Shown: positions 17,309-27,698, counted from the stretch's first letter. The stretch: 48,750 bases of DNA from Zooshikella ganghwensis DSM 15267 (GCF_000428585.1 NZ_AUAF01000025.1:1-48750); one strand, 5' to 3'. Notes: generated by a model from the sequence alone, not told the origin. Numbers and translations are program-made.

Positions 17309-18340
17309 CTATTGAGGAAAACCCTGAATAACAGAGACTCCAACTAGTTTTAATAGTAAAAACTGAAGCGAAGACCATATATTATCTTCAGATAGTCCTT
17401 TGATGGCTTCGTCAACCTGACCGGCAGACATTAATATTTGTTCAAGGCTTTGTTCAGAGTTTCGCTTTAATGCTTGGCGAATAAGCGGTTTTCGTTTTTC
17501 CCAAATACGTTGGTTTTGCATAGCTTGCTCAAGGGAGTGACCTTCGCGTTGTAATTGGATTAACTGTAGTAAAGTCCTGACTTCGCGAGTAATTGCCCAT
17601 AGCATAACCGCTGGTTCAATGCCCTCTGCTTTTAATCCATTAAAAATGCGCAGACAGTGATTTATTGATCCTGCAAGTGCATTCTCAATTAAGTCGAAAA
17701 CTGAATAGCGAGCACTATCCGCAACACACGCGTTAATGGTTTCTTCGGTGACATGCTGGTTTTCTGCATAAAGTGTTAGCTTTGCGATTTCTTGCGAAGC
17801 TGCCAGCAAGTTGCCTTCAACGCGTTCTGTGAGGAGCTGTATTGCTTGTGTGGTGGCAGTTAAACCTGCTTGCTGCATACGTTGCTTGACCCAACGAGGT
17901 AAGTGCTGAGCATCGATGGGCCAAATGGGAATAAAAATGCCAGACTTTTCTAATGCTTTAAACCATTTACTTTGTTGTGTAGCACTTTCTAGCTTAGGTG
18001 TAATCAGTAGTAACACATTGTCGAGTATGGGTGATTCTCCACAGGCTTTAAGTATTTTGCTAGCCTTCTCGTTAAATTTATTGTTTTGGCAGCGTACTTC
18101 AATGACTTTTTTATCACTAAATAATGACAAGCTATTCGTGTGCTCTTGGAGCGTTTCCCAATCAAAACTACCATCTACCTGCAACAAAATACGCTCATTA
18201 AATCCTTTGTCTCTGGCTTTTTGTCGAATTAAATCGCAACATTCCTGCTGAATAAGGGGTTCATCACCGCTGACAATATAAATGGGAGCTAATGTGTTTT
18301 GAGCTAGGTGTTGTTGAAGCTGGTCGTTGCGAATTTTCAT
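17309..18340 (-). CDS. holA: DNA polymerase III delta subunit
   Basis: HolA (delta) opens the beta sliding clamp as part of the clamp loader in the replisome. The 343 residues fit the family. The start MKIRNDQLQQHLAQ is followed by APIYIVSGDEPLIQQECCDLIRQKA, then DWETLQEHTNSLSLFSDKKVIEVR, and WVKQRMQQAGL. The mid-protein helical NLLAASQEIAKL is also characteristic. It is in the usual neighbourhood of lptE and leuS, but a hairpin and 171 bases separate it from lptE, so it may have its own promoter. No strong Shine-Dalgarno precedes the start. Confidence 0.94.
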   Translation of the reverse strand: MKIRNDQLQQHLAQNTLAPIYIVSGDEPLIQQECCDLIRQKARDKGFNERILLQVDGSFDWETLQEHTNSLSLFSDKKVIEVRCQNNKFNEKASKILKACGESPILDNVLLLITPKLESATQQSKWFKALEKSGIFIPIWPIDAQHLPRWVKQRMQQAGLTATTQAIQLLTERVEGNLLAASQEIAKLTLYAENQHVTEETINACVADSARYSVFDLIENALAGSINHCLRIFNGLKAEGIEPAVMLWAITREVRTLLQLIQLQREGHSLEQAMQNQRIWEKRKPLIRQALKRNSEQSLEQILMSAGQVDEAIKGLSEDNIWSSLQFLLLKLVGVSVIQGFPQ

Positions 18341-18438
18341 TAAGAGGTAAGTTCTATTGCGAATATATGGCTGGTTAGAGCATTAATAGTGTTTATTGAT
18401 ATGAATAAGAAAATAGCCGTAAATATGAAATACACATA

Positions 18439-18499
18439 AAAAAACCAAGGTAGACGCGGGTTTTAGCTAAGCTTGAGTCAGGAGACTACCTTGGTTTTT
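18439..18499 (-). terminator. terminator of the leuS-lptE operon
   Basis: AAAAAACCAAGGTAG and CTACCTTGGTTTTT are perfect inverted arms around a loop of about 32 bases. Read on the minus strand after lptE, the stem ends in a run of seven T. Confidence 0.7.
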
Positions 18500-18511
18500 G
18501 ACTAAAAATGA

Positions 18512-19162
18512 TTAAAGATTAGGTGGTGCTAGCTTTATAGCATTTCGCTTTGGCATGGGTTTTACATTTTTTTGCGCTTCCAGCTGTTTAGCTTTTTCTG
18601 CTTCAGCTTGCTTTTTGCGGGCATTGGCTTCAGCAACGTCAATTTTTTCATTAGTCATAGCCTGCAAACGCTGGGTAATCTGGGTAATAATATCGCGCTC
18701 TAACTCTTCTCTAATTAAGCGTTCTTCAGAATCAGAGGCTGTCTTATTACTGGATGAATAAAGGTAAACGCGTTCAGACATAGCGTCAAATGGTCCGAGT
18801 AGCAGTAAGCCTTCGCTATTTTCCAGTTGGAACTTAACCTGTTTGATTAAGCGATACTGAGCTGCCCGAGCATTACCAGTAAAGCTCGCAATTTTATTCT
18901 CATCCAGGTTTTCAGTAATACGCAACACATAGGGTGCGCTGGCAATGATCTTTATGTTATTACTTTCTAAAGTACGGTTTAAGCGACGATTAAATACCCC
19001 GTAATTATCTGGTGATTGCACACTGAGTTGTTGCAAATGGCTGGCAACATCAACCATACCCCTGAGCTTGAATCCACAAGCAGTTAACAGCATAACCACG
19101 CTAAATAGCGTGGCCATCTTAAAGATAGGGGACATAAACAGTCGTTTTGATAATGACCGCAT
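18512..19162 (-). CDS. lptE: LPS-assembly lipoprotein LptE
   Basis: LptE is the outer-membrane lipoprotein that plugs the LptD barrel and helps insert lipopolysaccharide into the outer leaflet. The 216-residue product has a signal ending in the lipobox LLTAC, then GFKLRGMVDVASHLQQLSVQSP, the typical LptE start. The mature chain is longer than in E. coli, with an Ala/Glu/Lys-rich C-terminal tail (about residues 175-205) likely to be helical or disordered. The start at 19162 has AGGAG upstream and begins 11 bases after leuS, so the two are cotranscribed. Confidence 0.92.
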   Translation of the reverse strand: MRSLSKRLFMSPIFKMATLFSVVMLLTACGFKLRGMVDVASHLQQLSVQSPDNYGVFNRRLNRTLESNNIKIIASAPYVLRITENLDENKIASFTGNARAAQYRLIKQVKFQLENSEGLLLLGPFDAMSERVYLYSSSNKTASDSEERLIREELERDIITQITQRLQAMTNEKIDVAEANARKKQAEAEKAKQLEAQKNVKPMPKRNAIKLAPPNL

Positions 19163-19173
19163 ACCTTACTCCT

Positions 19174-21780
19174 CTATGAGGCGACAATATTGATCAGTTT
19201 ATTAGGAACAACGATGACTTTTCGAACGGTTTTATCGGTCAAGAACTTTAGTACATTTTCATTCGTCATCGCTAAGGACTCAATGGTTTCTTTATCGGCA
19301 TCAGCAGGAACTGTCAGCTTGGCTCGTACCTTGCCATTTACCTGAGCCACGATCAATACCGAGTCTGCTACCAGTGCATCTTCGTCACATTCAGGCCAGG
19401 GGGCATCAATAATTTCAGTTGAGTTACCCATCTGTTGCCAAATATGATGACAGATATGAGGTGTAATAGGCGCTAACAGTTTTATACAGGTTATTAAGGC
19501 TTCGTGCATAACAGCTACGCCTTGAGGTGAGCGATCAGTAAATTTACCCATCGCATTGACCAGCTCCATCACGCGGGCAATGGCTGTATTAAAGGTCAGT
19601 CTGTTGCCGAAATCATTTGTAACATGCTTGATGGTACTGTGAGTAATTCTTCTTAGCGCTTTTTGTCCATCATTTAATTGACTGATGTCCAATGCTGGAA
19701 TTTCCGTTTGCTGGCTATGGTCTTGTGCTAGACGCCAGAAACGACGCAAGAAGCGATGAGCACCTTCAACACCACTTGTTGACCATTCCAGGTCTTGATC
19801 CGGTGGCGCAGCAAACATGGTGAACAGGCGAACGGTATCAGCACCATACTGCTCTATGGTACCTTGAGGGTCGACGCCATTATTTTTAGACTTCGACATT
19901 TTACCCATGCCTGCATAGTGAACAGGTTGACCATCCTCTTTATGGTATACTGCAACGATTTGTCCTTTTTCATCACGCTCAATGGTGACATCCCCTGGTG
20001 CTATCCATACTTTGCCGCCTTTGTCGTCTTCCCGATAATAGGTTTCGGCTAACACCATGCCTTGGCAAAGTAGCTGTTTGAAAGGCTCATCAGTATTAAC
20101 CAGGCCTTCATCACGCAACAGTTTGTGGAAAAAACGGGAATACAATAGATGCATGACGGCATGTTCAATACCACCAATATATTGATCAACAGGTAACCAG
20201 TAATTAGCCTGCTCAGGATTGAGCATACCGTCTTGGTAATTTGCACTACAGTAGCGCGCGTAATACCAAGATGACTCCATAAAGGTGTCAAATGTGTCCG
20301 TTTCTCGTTTGGCTGGGGTACCATCTAAAGGACTGACTGTAGCAGACCATGATGATTCAGTTTTTAACGGAGATGTAGTGCCGTCAAGGGTGACATCAGT
20401 GGGCAAGGTAACAGGAAGCTCTTCAGCGGGTGCGCCAATCGTGTCACCATTTTCCAGGTTAATCATGGGAATCGGTGTTCCCCAATAGCGCTGGCGTGAC
20501 ACTCCCCAGTCACGCAAACGATAGTTAACCTTTCGCTGGCCCTTGCCTGCGTTAATAAGATGTTCAGCAATGGCATCAAAAGCCTCTTTGGAGTTTAAAC
20601 CATCAAAGGTGCCAGAATTGACTAAAACACCGTATTCAGTAAAGGCTTCTTGTGAAATGTCGGCTTTGATGCCTTCTTCCTGGCTTTCAATAACTTGCTT
20701 TATGGGTAGACCATATTTTGTAGCAAACTCCCAGTCACGCTGATCATGCCCTGGAACAGCCATGACGGCACCTGAGCCATACTCCATGAGTACAAAGTTT
20801 GCAATCCAAACAGGAACTTCCTCACCGGTAATAGGGTGGACTGCATGGAAGCCAGTAGCCATACCTTTCTTTTCCATGGTGGCCATTTCTGCTTCAGCAA
20901 CGGCATTGTGCTTGCACTCTTCAATAAAGGCTGCAACTGCAGGATTATTTTTTGCTGCGGCCAAGGCAATGGGATGTTCTGCTGCAACCCCGACATAGGT
21001 CACACCCATCAAGGTATCAGGACGAGTGGTATAAATGGTAAATGAATCTTCAACGCCGGGAATAGTTTCCGCAAGGGAAAAGGTCATCTCTATCCCCTCA
21101 GAGCGGCCAATCCAATTGCGCTGCATGGTTTTGACCTGCTCAGGCCAATGTTCCAGCTGCTCTAAGCTTTCCAATAATTGATCAGCATAAGCTGTAATTT
21201 TGATAAACCATTGAGGGATTTCTTTACGTTCAACCAGCGCACCGGAACGCCAGCCGCGCCCATCAACCACTTGTTCATTAGCCAGAACAGTTTGATCAAC
21301 AGGATCCCAGTTGACAGTCGCCATTTTTTTATAAACCAAGCCTTTTTCGTAAAGCTTGGTGAAGAACCATTGTTCCCAGCGGTAATAGTCTGGATCACAG
21401 GTAGTCACTTCACGGTTCCAGTCATAAGCAAAGCCTAGACTTTTTAACTGCTCCCGCATGTAACCGATATTTTCATAGGTCCACTTAGCGGGGGCAACAC
21501 CATGTTTGATTGCGGCATTCTCTGCGGGTAAACCAAAAGCATCCCAGCCCATAGGTTGTAAGACATTTTTGCCCAGCATTCGCTGATAACGTGAGATAAC
21601 GTCACCAATGGTGTAGTTTCTCACGTGCCCCATATGAAGTCGTCCACTGGGGTAGGGGAACATTGAGAGACAGTAGAATTTTTCTTTGTCAGGCGTTTCA
21701 CTTACGGCAAAGGATTGATTGTCTTGCCAGTGTTGCTGTGCTTCACGCTCGATTTGCTGGTGTTGGTAATGTTCTTCCAT
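19174..21780 (-). CDS. leuS: leucyl-tRNA synthetase
   Basis: LeuS is a class I synthetase that attaches leucine to tRNA-Leu. The 868 residues are standard. The HIGH-type motif is in [19 protein letters not shown], the editing domain contains [17 protein letters not shown], and the KMSKS loop is in [15 protein letters not shown]. The C-terminal domain ends [16 protein letters not shown]. The start [18 protein letters not shown] is typical and is preceded by AGAGAGA. A perfect short dyad CTAAGCAGCTTAG lies about 60 bases upstream. lptE follows in the same operon. Confidence 0.97.
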   Translation of the reverse strand: MEEHYQHQQIEREAQQHWQDNQSFAVSETPDKEKFYCLSMFPYPSGRLHMGHVRNYTIGDVISRYQRMLGKNVLQPMGWDAFGLPAENAAIKHGVAPAKWTYENIGYMREQLKSLGFAYDWNREVTTCDPDYYRWEQWFFTKLYEKGLVYKKMATVNWDPVDQTVLANEQVVDGRGWRSGALVERKEIPQWFIKITAYADQLLESLEQLEHWPEQVKTMQRNWIGRSEGIEMTFSLAETIPGVEDSFTIYTTRPDTLMGVTYVGVAAEHPIALAAAKNNPAVAAFIEECKHNAVAEAEMATMEKKGMATGFHAVHPITGEEVPVWIANFVLMEYGSGAVMAVPGHDQRDWEFATKYGLPIKQVIESQEEGIKADISQEAFTEYGVLVNSGTFDGLNSKEAFDAIAEHLINAGKGQRKVNYRLRDWGVSRQRYWGTPIPMINLENGDTIGAPAEELPVTLPTDVTLDGTTSPLKTESSWSATVSPLDGTPAKRETDTFDTFMESSWYYARYCSANYQDGMLNPEQANYWLPVDQYIGGIEHAVMHLLYSRFFHKLLRDEGLVNTDEPFKQLLCQGMVLAETYYREDDKGGKVWIAPGDVTIERDEKGQIVAVYHKEDGQPVHYAGMGKMSKSKNNGVDPQGTIEQYGADTVRLFTMFAAPPDQDLEWSTSGVEGAHRFLRRFWRLAQDHSQQTEIPALDISQLNDGQKALRRITHSTIKHVTNDFGNRLTFNTAIARVMELVNAMGKFTDRSPQGVAVMHEALITCIKLLAPITPHICHHIWQQMGNSTEIIDAPWPECDEDALVADSVLIVAQVNGKVRAKLTVPADADKETIESLAMTNENVLKFLTDKTVRKVIVVPNKLINIVAS

Positions 21781-22018
21781 TGTCTCTCTTTTTCTAAAGT
21801 AATCTAAAAAAAGCGCAGGGTTTAATAGTGATAAAGTCTAAGCAGCTTAGGATACATGACTCCATTTGTTACGGGTAGTCTTAATGAATAGTCTACGCTT
21901 ATATTGAGTAGGTTGTACGAACCCTCATTAAAATATCCTGGCTTTACCCAAAACCTTCAATGCTGTTTGAACACGAGATTTTAAGGTATTTAGTAAGGCC
22001 TTCGCTTGCAGTGGTGTC

Positions 22019-22327
22019 ATGCCAATGGAAAAAAAACAAGCAAGGAACCGTTTACCTGGACAAGGACAAAAGTCCAAAATAGATGCGTTGGAACAGCAGC
22101 ATCCAACCTTATTTCTTTATGATCAATTGCTTCAACAAATTCAAATGGCTGTTAAAGGCTTTGAGCAACAGCTTTGGCATGAATTAATGCATGAGCTAAA
22201 GCCCTCGGCAGCCACCGTAACTGTTGAGCTGCAAGGGTTAACACGTCAACAACATCATTTATTAAAAGCTTATTTACGTAAAGATGCCACAGAGATCTGC
22301 AAGCTTTTAAATATTTCTTCACGCTAG
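22019..22327 (+). CDS. hypothetical protein, 102 residues
   Basis: I do not recognise this protein. It starts with a basic, glutamine-rich tract (KKQARNRLPGQGQKSK), then a predicted helical body (LFLYDQLLQQIQMAVKGFEQQLWHEL read in parts) and a C-terminal part with VTVELQGLTRQQHHLLKAYLRKD. There is no signal peptide, membrane segment or cysteine. It is divergent from leuS with a 238-base gap and has only a weak binding site (GTGGTG). It occupies the place where some relatives carry a YbeL-type protein, but it has no zinc-ribbon cysteines, so it is not that. A cytoplasmic, possibly nucleic-acid-associated role is only a guess from its charge. Confidence 0.5.
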   Translation: MPMEKKQARNRLPGQGQKSKIDALEQQHPTLFLYDQLLQQIQMAVKGFEQQLWHELMHELKPSAATVTVELQGLTRQQHHLLKAYLRKDATEICKLLNISSR

Positions 22328-22652
22328 CTTGAGTCAAACTTCATGCTCTCCTCACGATGAAGACCTCATGCCCCACACTCATATATGAGGCTGTCGCAAA
22401 ACTACTGCGCTTGCAAATGCTGCGTTAAAAATCAGCTCAAAATGCTCATTTATGAGCTATAAACTCCGCTTTGCTACTGATTTTTTCCTAGTCTTTGCTC
22501 CGCTCCTGACCTTTTGCGATACCCTCGTATTGGGGAAAATTGCTCTTATTTTTGCAAAATTAAGCAAATCCACTCTATTTAGTAATAGGTTATACCCATA
22601 GTGAAGGATATATTCTGTTTTATTCTGCAAGCTGCGCTACTTAGAGGAAAGC
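22328..22652. other. repeat-bearing intergenic region
   Basis: This 325-base gap holds the second family A repeat (22387-22526) and a 22-base dyad TATACCC...GGATATA at 22591-22612. I see no further gene or clear promoter. Confidence 0.6.
22387..22526. repeat. interspersed inverted-repeat element, copy 2 of family A
   Basis: At 140 bases it matches the copy at 3426-3563 along its length, with an almost identical core (TCAGCTCAAAATGCTCATTT and onward). The ends are GAGGCTGTCGCAAAAC and CTTTTGCGATACCCTC, a better inverted repeat than in copy 1. The dyad GCTCATTTATGAGC lies at 22444-22457. Confidence 0.8.
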
Positions 22653-23426
22653 ATGTTAATCATTAGCTTTGCTAAATATTTTTTATTACCACCCGTATTT
22701 AATATTGTTCTGATTGTTTTAGCATTTATTTCTAGGGCTTTTATACAGCGTTTTTGGTGGCGTTATATGACAATGATAATAATCTGGTTATCACTGATTA
22801 GCTTGTACTTATTATGTACTCCCGTTGTTTCATCTTATCTTATGTCGTTATTAGAGTCGGGATACAGCGTATACGCTTCAGGGGAGGAAAAACCTGAGGC
22901 AATGGTAATACTGGGGGCTGGAAGGCATCGCAATGCGCAAGAGTTTGGAGGAAAAGATATCCCAAGTGCCTTTGAGTTAGAAAGAATGACGTATGCAGCC
23001 TATTTAAATAAACAGCTGAATTTACCGATTTTGGTTACAGGAGGAAAATTACTAGGTAGCGATCAGCCTCCAGAAGCAAAGATTATGGCTGATTTTTTAC
23101 AAGAAAATTATGGTGTTGAGGTACGATGGCAAGAAGATAAAAGTCGCAATACCTGGGAAAATGCGCTTTATACTCAGCAAATGCTTGCGAAAGAGGATGT
23201 TCGTACTGTTGTATTGGTGACTCATGCTTGGCATATGAAAAGGTCAGTTGCCTCTTTTAAAAGGGCTGGGCTAAATGTTTTACCTGCTCCAACCCGTTTT
23301 ATCTCTGGTAGAAGTAAAAGCGTGATGTGGTACCACTGGCTACCTACTCCTAAGTCATTTACAAATGCGACCTATGCTTTGCATGAGTTTGTGGGCTTGC
23401 TTTGGTATCGTTGGAAATACTTTTAA
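22653..23426 (+). CDS. YdcF/ElyC-type DUF218 membrane protein
   Basis: The 257-residue protein has two N-terminal hydrophobic segments (about residues 9-28 and 37-58) and then a DUF218 domain: AMVILGAGRHRNAQEFGG, ELERMTYAAYLNKQLNLPILVTGG, DKSRNTWENALYTQQML and VVLVTHAWHMKRSVASFKRAG. E. coli ElyC has the same two-helix plus DUF218 plan and supports envelope and peptidoglycan integrity at low temperature, but the biochemical role is not settled. ElyC is the best match in layout; SanA and YdcF are alternatives. The gene is convergent with lnt, with only 5 bases between the stops. Confidence 0.85.
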   Translation: MLIISFAKYFLLPPVFNIVLIVLAFISRAFIQRFWWRYMTMIIIWLSLISLYLLCTPVVSSYLMSLLESGYSVYASGEEKPEAMVILGAGRHRNAQEFGGKDIPSAFELERMTYAAYLNKQLNLPILVTGGKLLGSDQPPEAKIMADFLQENYGVEVRWQEDKSRNTWENALYTQQMLAKEDVRTVVLVTHAWHMKRSVASFKRAGLNVLPAPTRFISGRSKSVMWYHWLPTPKSFTNATYALHEFVGLLWYRWKYF

Positions 23427-23431
23427 ATTGG

Positions 23432-25003
23432 TTAAGGTGTAGATGTCTGCTCCATAGCTAAGGACTGCTTTTGTCGTGCATTCCAACCAAACACCGCCAA
23501 AATAAACCCAATCATCAGAAGTAATGGGTAAGACTGCCAAATCATATAAGGCGTGTTCCCTTGTTTGGTTTGTACTTTACCTGTGAGTACGTCAGCTTGA
23601 AACTGAGGAAGTTGTGTAATTACATCACCTTGATCATTAATAATCGCACTTATACCATCATTGGTGGCACGAATAAGGTAACGTCCTGTCTCCAATGCTC
23701 GCATACGAGCCATTTGAAAATGCTGGTGTGGGCCAATCGAAGCGCCGAACCAGGAGTCATTACTAATGGTAATGAGTAAGTTTGATTGCTGGGCTTGTTT
23801 GGCAACAAAATCGCCATAAACAATTTCGTAACAAATAAAAGCGGCTATTTTCGTTTGATCAGCGATTAAGTGAGGCTGATTACTGTCCCCAGAAGAAAAT
23901 GACGACATTGGCAGGTTAAAGAACTTAATCAGTCCACGTAATAAATCCTCTAAAGGAACATACTCGCCAAAGGGTACAAGTTTTTGTTTGTGGTAGCTGC
24001 CACTGCCATTACCAGCAGCAATGATGCCATTATAAAAAGTGCGATAGGGTTGCCCGTCAATGACTTTTTGATTCATGAAGGGTAAACCAGTGATTAACGT
24101 GTTTTGATACTTGTTGGCTTCCTCAGCGAACATATCAACAAATGACTTTGCTTGCAGTGGATAAACGAGTGGAATGGCATTTTCTGGCCAAATAATGAGA
24201 TCACTTTTCCAGTGGTCTTTACTAAGCAAGCGATAAGTGGCTAATGTTGTATGTGCATACTCTTTATTCCACTTTAGTTGTTGTGGAATATTAGCCTGAA
24301 CTGCACTCACTGTGAGTGTTTTGGTCTGTGCATTGTCAGTCCACTGCTGGTTAGATAGCAGTGCTCCTGCAACCCATAGCAACGTTGTACAAGCAAGAAC
24401 ACACTGCCAGAGCTTAGAGGTCCACTGTTTACGTTGGATAGTTAGCCAGGTTAAACCCAACCAACTTGCTAAGACGAGAGCTGATAGGCCTAAGCTACCA
24501 ATGACAGGACTCCAGTTGGCCAAGGGCGTATCAATATAGGCGTATCCTAGTAACAACCAGGGAAAACCTGTCAGAAACCAGGTTTTTAGCCACTCAAACA
24601 CTAGCCAAAGTAGACCAAACAAGACAAGTCGTGAGCCTAGAGTAGAAGCTTTAAAGCGCTGAGTTAGCCAGACATAGGTCCAGCCCAAAGGTGCAAAAAA
24701 TAAGAATGATAGAAAAATAACGAATAAGCTGGTTAAGAAGACTGCCAGCGCTATGGGAGCTGAGCCATATTGATGAATACTCACATAAACCCATGACACT
24801 CCAACGCCATAGAAACCAATGCCATACCACAAGGCTCGCCATAGTGCTTGTCGACGCGTTAATGACTGCAATGAAAAAAAGAAGCCCAGCAGTGATAAGC
24901 CTGTAAGTGGCCAAATATTGAAGGGGGCAAAGCCAAATGCCCAGATGATTCCTACGCTAAGGGCCAGGAAATGACCTGGCCAGCCAACAAGTTTTTTGGT
25001 CAT
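23432..25003 (-). CDS. lnt: apolipoprotein N-acyltransferase
   Basis: Lnt adds the third acyl chain to the N-terminal cysteine of lipoproteins in the inner membrane, which allows Lol export. The 523 residues begin with about six membrane helices, followed by a periplasmic nitrilase-like domain and a final helix. The catalytic triad is visible as Glu274 (IIWPENAIPL), Lys341 (HKQKLVPFGEY) and Cys391 (AAFICYEIVYGD). It follows corC by 19 bases in the conserved ybeZ-ybeY-corC-lnt order. Its substrates in this window would include RlpA and LptE. Confidence 0.96.
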   Translation of the reverse strand: MTKKLVGWPGHFLALSVGIIWAFGFAPFNIWPLTGLSLLGFFFSLQSLTRRQALWRALWYGIGFYGVGVSWVYVSIHQYGSAPIALAVFLTSLFVIFLSFLFFAPLGWTYVWLTQRFKASTLGSRLVLFGLLWLVFEWLKTWFLTGFPWLLLGYAYIDTPLANWSPVIGSLGLSALVLASWLGLTWLTIQRKQWTSKLWQCVLACTTLLWVAGALLSNQQWTDNAQTKTLTVSAVQANIPQQLKWNKEYAHTTLATYRLLSKDHWKSDLIIWPENAIPLVYPLQAKSFVDMFAEEANKYQNTLITGLPFMNQKVIDGQPYRTFYNGIIAAGNGSGSYHKQKLVPFGEYVPLEDLLRGLIKFFNLPMSSFSSGDSNQPHLIADQTKIAAFICYEIVYGDFVAKQAQQSNLLITISNDSWFGASIGPHQHFQMARMRALETGRYLIRATNDGISAIINDQGDVITQLPQFQADVLTGKVQTKQGNTPYMIWQSYPLLLMIGFILAVFGWNARQKQSLAMEQTSTP

Positions 25004-25022
25004 GGGGTTTTAGTCATGATGT

Positions 25023-25877
25023 TTAAACGGGGGTGACTCGAAGTAAGCGAATGCGTCGGTTATCTGCATTGAGCACCTGGAACTCAAAACCTTCAATCGT
25101 GACAGATTCACTTCGCTTGGGTAAGTGTCCAAAGTTTTGCATCACTATACCACCAATGGTGTCATAGTCTTTGTCACTGAACTGACTTTGAAAGTGCTCG
25201 TTAAAGTCTTCAATAGGGGTCAAAGCTTTTACAATGAAATTATTCTCATTGAGCTGTTTAATGTAGTAGTCCTCTTCTACATCGTGCTCATCTTCAATAT
25301 CGCCGACTATTTGCTCAAGTACGTCTTCGATAGTCACGAGACCAGAGACACCACCATATTCATCAACCACAATGGCCATATGATTGCGATTAGTTCGAAA
25401 TTCATTCAATAAGACGATTAAACGTTTACTTTCAGGAACAAATGTTGCTGGGCGGAGAATATCTTTAAGACAAAACTGATCTTTTGTATCTTGGAGGTCT
25501 TTAAGTGCTAAAGAAAGTAAATCTTTGGCAAGCAAAATACCAATTACTTCATCTTTGTTTTCCCCAATCACAGGGTAGCGGGAATGGGCTGTTTTAATGA
25601 TTTGAGGAATAAACTCTATGGGTGGTTGAGATAACTCCACGCATTCCATCTGAGCGCGTGGAATCATAATTTCTCGAACCTGCATTTCAGAAACTTGCAT
25701 TGCCCCTTCAATGATACTCAATGACTCAGGGTCTAACACTTGATTAGACTGAGCCTCACGAAGTTGGTCTAGCAGTTCTGTTCGATTCTTGGGATCACCC
25801 GAAAATGCTTGGGTTAATTTCTCAAGCCATGTTTTAGCAGAGGCTGTTCCGTTCACACTCGATCGATCATCACTCAT
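25023..25877 (-). CDS. corC: CorC/YbeX CBS-domain protein
   Basis: The protein has 284 residues with two CBS domains ([19 protein letters not shown], then [32 protein letters not shown]) and a C-terminal CorC/HlyC transporter-associated domain ending [11 protein letters not shown]. YbeX/CorC has been linked to magnesium and cobalt efflux and, through its neighbours YbeY and YbeZ, to ribosome maturation. It has no transmembrane segment, unlike longer CorC-like exporters. The start overlaps the ybeY stop by 4 bases (ATGA), so translation is coupled. Confidence 0.94.
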   Translation of the reverse strand: MSDDRSSVNGTASAKTWLEKLTQAFSGDPKNRTELLDQLREAQSNQVLDPESLSIIEGAMQVSEMQVREIMIPRAQMECVELSQPPIEFIPQIIKTAHSRYPVIGENKDEVIGILLAKDLLSLALKDLQDTKDQFCLKDILRPATFVPESKRLIVLLNEFRTNRNHMAIVVDEYGGVSGLVTIEDVLEQIVGDIEDEHDVEEDYYIKQLNENNFIVKALTPIEDFNEHFQSQFSDKDYDTIGGIVMQNFGHLPKRSESVTIEGFEFQVLNADNRRIRLLRVTPV

Positions 25878-26377
25878 TGTTGTTGGTCTCTAGTGGTACA
25901 CTCGTCAGCAATGGTCCACACATATGGGTCATTAAAGCCTAACTGTTTAAGCAGTTGAACTTCTAGCGACTCCATCAAAGTAGCTTCATCATCATTAATA
26001 TGGTCATACCCAAGCAGATGCAAGACACCATGGATAACCATGTGGGCCCAGTGGGCTTGTAATGGTTTTCCTTGAGTAGCGGCTTCACTGGCAACAATAT
26101 CTGCACAAATGGCTAAGTCGCCAAGTAGAGGTAGATCTAGCTCTTCGGGTAAGTCAGCAGGAAAGGAAAGCACGTTGGTGGCATAGTGTTTTTGGCGATA
26201 GGTGCCATTTAACTCAGCACTTTCGGCTGTATTCACAACTCGAATACTAAGCTCGGCATCATTAACAGACTCATTGACTAAGACGGTTTCTACCCAGCAC
26301 TCAATATCTTCTTGGCTGGGTAGTTGTGCTGTTTCGTCACATGCTATTTGCAAATCAACGGTAAGCACATCAAGCAT
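25874..26377 (-). CDS. ybeY: endoribonuclease YbeY
   Basis: YbeY is a zinc-dependent endoribonuclease needed for 16S rRNA 3'-end maturation and 70S quality control. The metal site [15 protein letters not shown] is intact. I choose the ATG at 26377 ([15 protein letters not shown], 167 residues), which matches family starts and has AAGGA 6 bases upstream; the open frame extends to 26431, deep inside ybeZ. With this start it overlaps the ybeZ stop by 8 bases. [21 protein letters not shown] is another family block. It is in the standard operon with ybeZ, corC and lnt. Confidence 0.96.
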   Translation of the reverse strand: MLDVLTVDLQIACDETAQLPSQEDIECWVETVLVNESVNDAELSIRVVNTAESAELNGTYRQKHYATNVLSFPADLPEELDLPLLGDLAICADIVASEAATQGKPLQAHWAHMVIHGVLHLLGYDHINDDEATLMESLEVQLLKQLGFNDPYVWTIADECTTRDQQQ

Positions 26378-27371
26378 CCTTTTGCTTTTTAGAGGCTTGC
26401 TTGCTGTCGAATGTATCGTAAGCCTCAACAATACGTTGAACTAAAGGATGACGTACAACATCTTTAGCACTGAAATAGGTAAAGCCAATCCCTTTGACCT
26501 TCTTAAGTACTTCTGCACTGTGAGCTAATCCAGAGCGTGTGCCTCGAGGTAAGTCGACCTGAGTAGTGTCGCCTGTGATTACTGCAGTAGAACCAAAGCC
26601 GATACGGGTAAGGAACATTTTCATTTGTTCCATCGTAGTGTTTTGACTTTCATCTAAAATAATAAATGAATTATTGAGTGTTCGCCCACGCATGTAAGCC
26701 AGAGGCGCTACCTCAATAACATTTTTCTCTATAAGCTTTTCGACCCGCTCAAAACCGAGCATTTCATAAAGCGCATCATAAAGAGGCCTTAAGTAAGGGT
26801 CGATTTTCTGAGCTAGATCACCAGGCAAAAAGCCCAGCTTTTCACCTGCTTCTACGGCAGGCCTAACGAGCAGAATTCGTCGAATTTGATCATTCTCCAG
26901 AGCAGCAACAGCACAGGCTACAGCTAGGTAGGTTTTTCCCGTGCCTGCAGGTCCTATACCAAAGTTAATATCATGCTGCAGAATGCGCTTGACGTACTCT
27001 TGTTGGTTGGGTCCTCTGGGCTTGATCACGCAACGCTTGATTTTAATAACAACACTTTCTGTTTTACCTTGTTGCGGATTTTCAATATCAGCCTCTTGTA
27101 AATAAAGATGGACGATATCGGGTGATATATCACCACCGTTTTCAAGCTCTTGTGAAAGTGTTTTGAGAATTCGCTCTGCTGCATGGACATTGGCTTGTGA
27201 GCCAGTAAGCTCAAAGTGATTACCACGGTTACTGATGCGAATATCTAAGCGCTGTTCGATTTGCTTTAAGTGCTCATTAAATTGGCCACAAAGTTGCGCA
27301 AAGTGTTGAGCATCTTCGACGTTGAGAGTGAACTTGTGGGGGGGTAATTCTGTATTCAAAACCTTATTCAT
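26370..27371 (-). CDS. ybeZ: PhoH-like ATPase YbeZ
   Basis: YbeZ is a cytoplasmic PhoH-type NTPase that partners YbeY, probably as an RNA-associated ATPase. The 333 residues have an N-terminal KH-like part ([21 protein letters not shown]), then the PhoH core with Walker [29 protein letters not shown], Walker [12 protein letters not shown] and [14 protein letters not shown]. The C-terminus is lysine-rich. It is the first gene of the leftward ybeZ-ybeY-corC-lnt operon. Here 327 bases separate it from miaB upstream. Confidence 0.95.
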   Translation of the reverse strand: MNKVLNTELPPHKFTLNVEDAQHFAQLCGQFNEHLKQIEQRLDIRISNRGNHFELTGSQANVHAAERILKTLSQELENGGDISPDIVHLYLQEADIENPQQGKTESVVIKIKRCVIKPRGPNQQEYVKRILQHDINFGIGPAGTGKTYLAVACAVAALENDQIRRILLVRPAVEAGEKLGFLPGDLAQKIDPYLRPLYDALYEMLGFERVEKLIEKNVIEVAPLAYMRGRTLNNSFIILDESQNTTMEQMKMFLTRIGFGSTAVITGDTTQVDLPRGTRSGLAHSAEVLKKVKGIGFTYFSAKDVVRHPLVQRIVEAYDTFDSKQASKKQKDA

Positions 27372-27698
27372 TAGCCGGACACGGCACCCTACTTATTTTT
27401 TAGAATATACCTTCTCTATGGGGAAGGAAAGCACCTTTTTTTGTTTAAGTGGCGGATTGAGTTTCATAAAAAAATAGCACTTCGCTCAAGAGGGTCATTA
27501 CAGTTTAGAGTACCAAAACCCTAAGAATAACTTGAGGCTTGAAAGCACAACTCGCCACTGAGTTAGCTTGTGCACTTTACAGTAATAATGCAGGTTTAAA
27601 ATAACCAGCACTTGGTAAAGCGTTAATCAACGGTGATTGACATAATCATCCCTGTAAAGTGCACTAACTCGTATATAACAGAGTATTGTTATTGCGAA
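27372..27698. other. intergenic region between miaB and ybeZ
   Basis: This 327-base gap contains the inverted-repeat element at 27560-27671. The remaining sequence nearer ybeZ must hold its promoter, but I could not pick a convincing -35/-10 pair. No tRNA or ORF is visible. Confidence 0.5.
27560..27671. repeat. inverted-repeat element, single copy here
   Basis: GTTAGCTTGTGCACTTTACAG at 27562-27582 is mirrored by CTGTAAAGTGCACTAAC at 27652-27668, differing by a 4-base insertion in the left arm. About 70 bases lie between the arms. It could be a MITE-like element or a long hairpin in the miaB 3' region. Confidence 0.55.

Noticed and set aside
21838-21850. CTAAGCAGCTTAG dyad upstream of leuS as an operator
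   Set aside because: A 6-bp dyad alone is too short to support, and nothing around it points to a known leuS regulator.
26378-26431. Extended ybeY start at 26431
   Set aside because: The extension is deep inside ybeZ, has no family match, and the ATG at 26377 has a good Shine-Dalgarno and matches YbeY N-termini.
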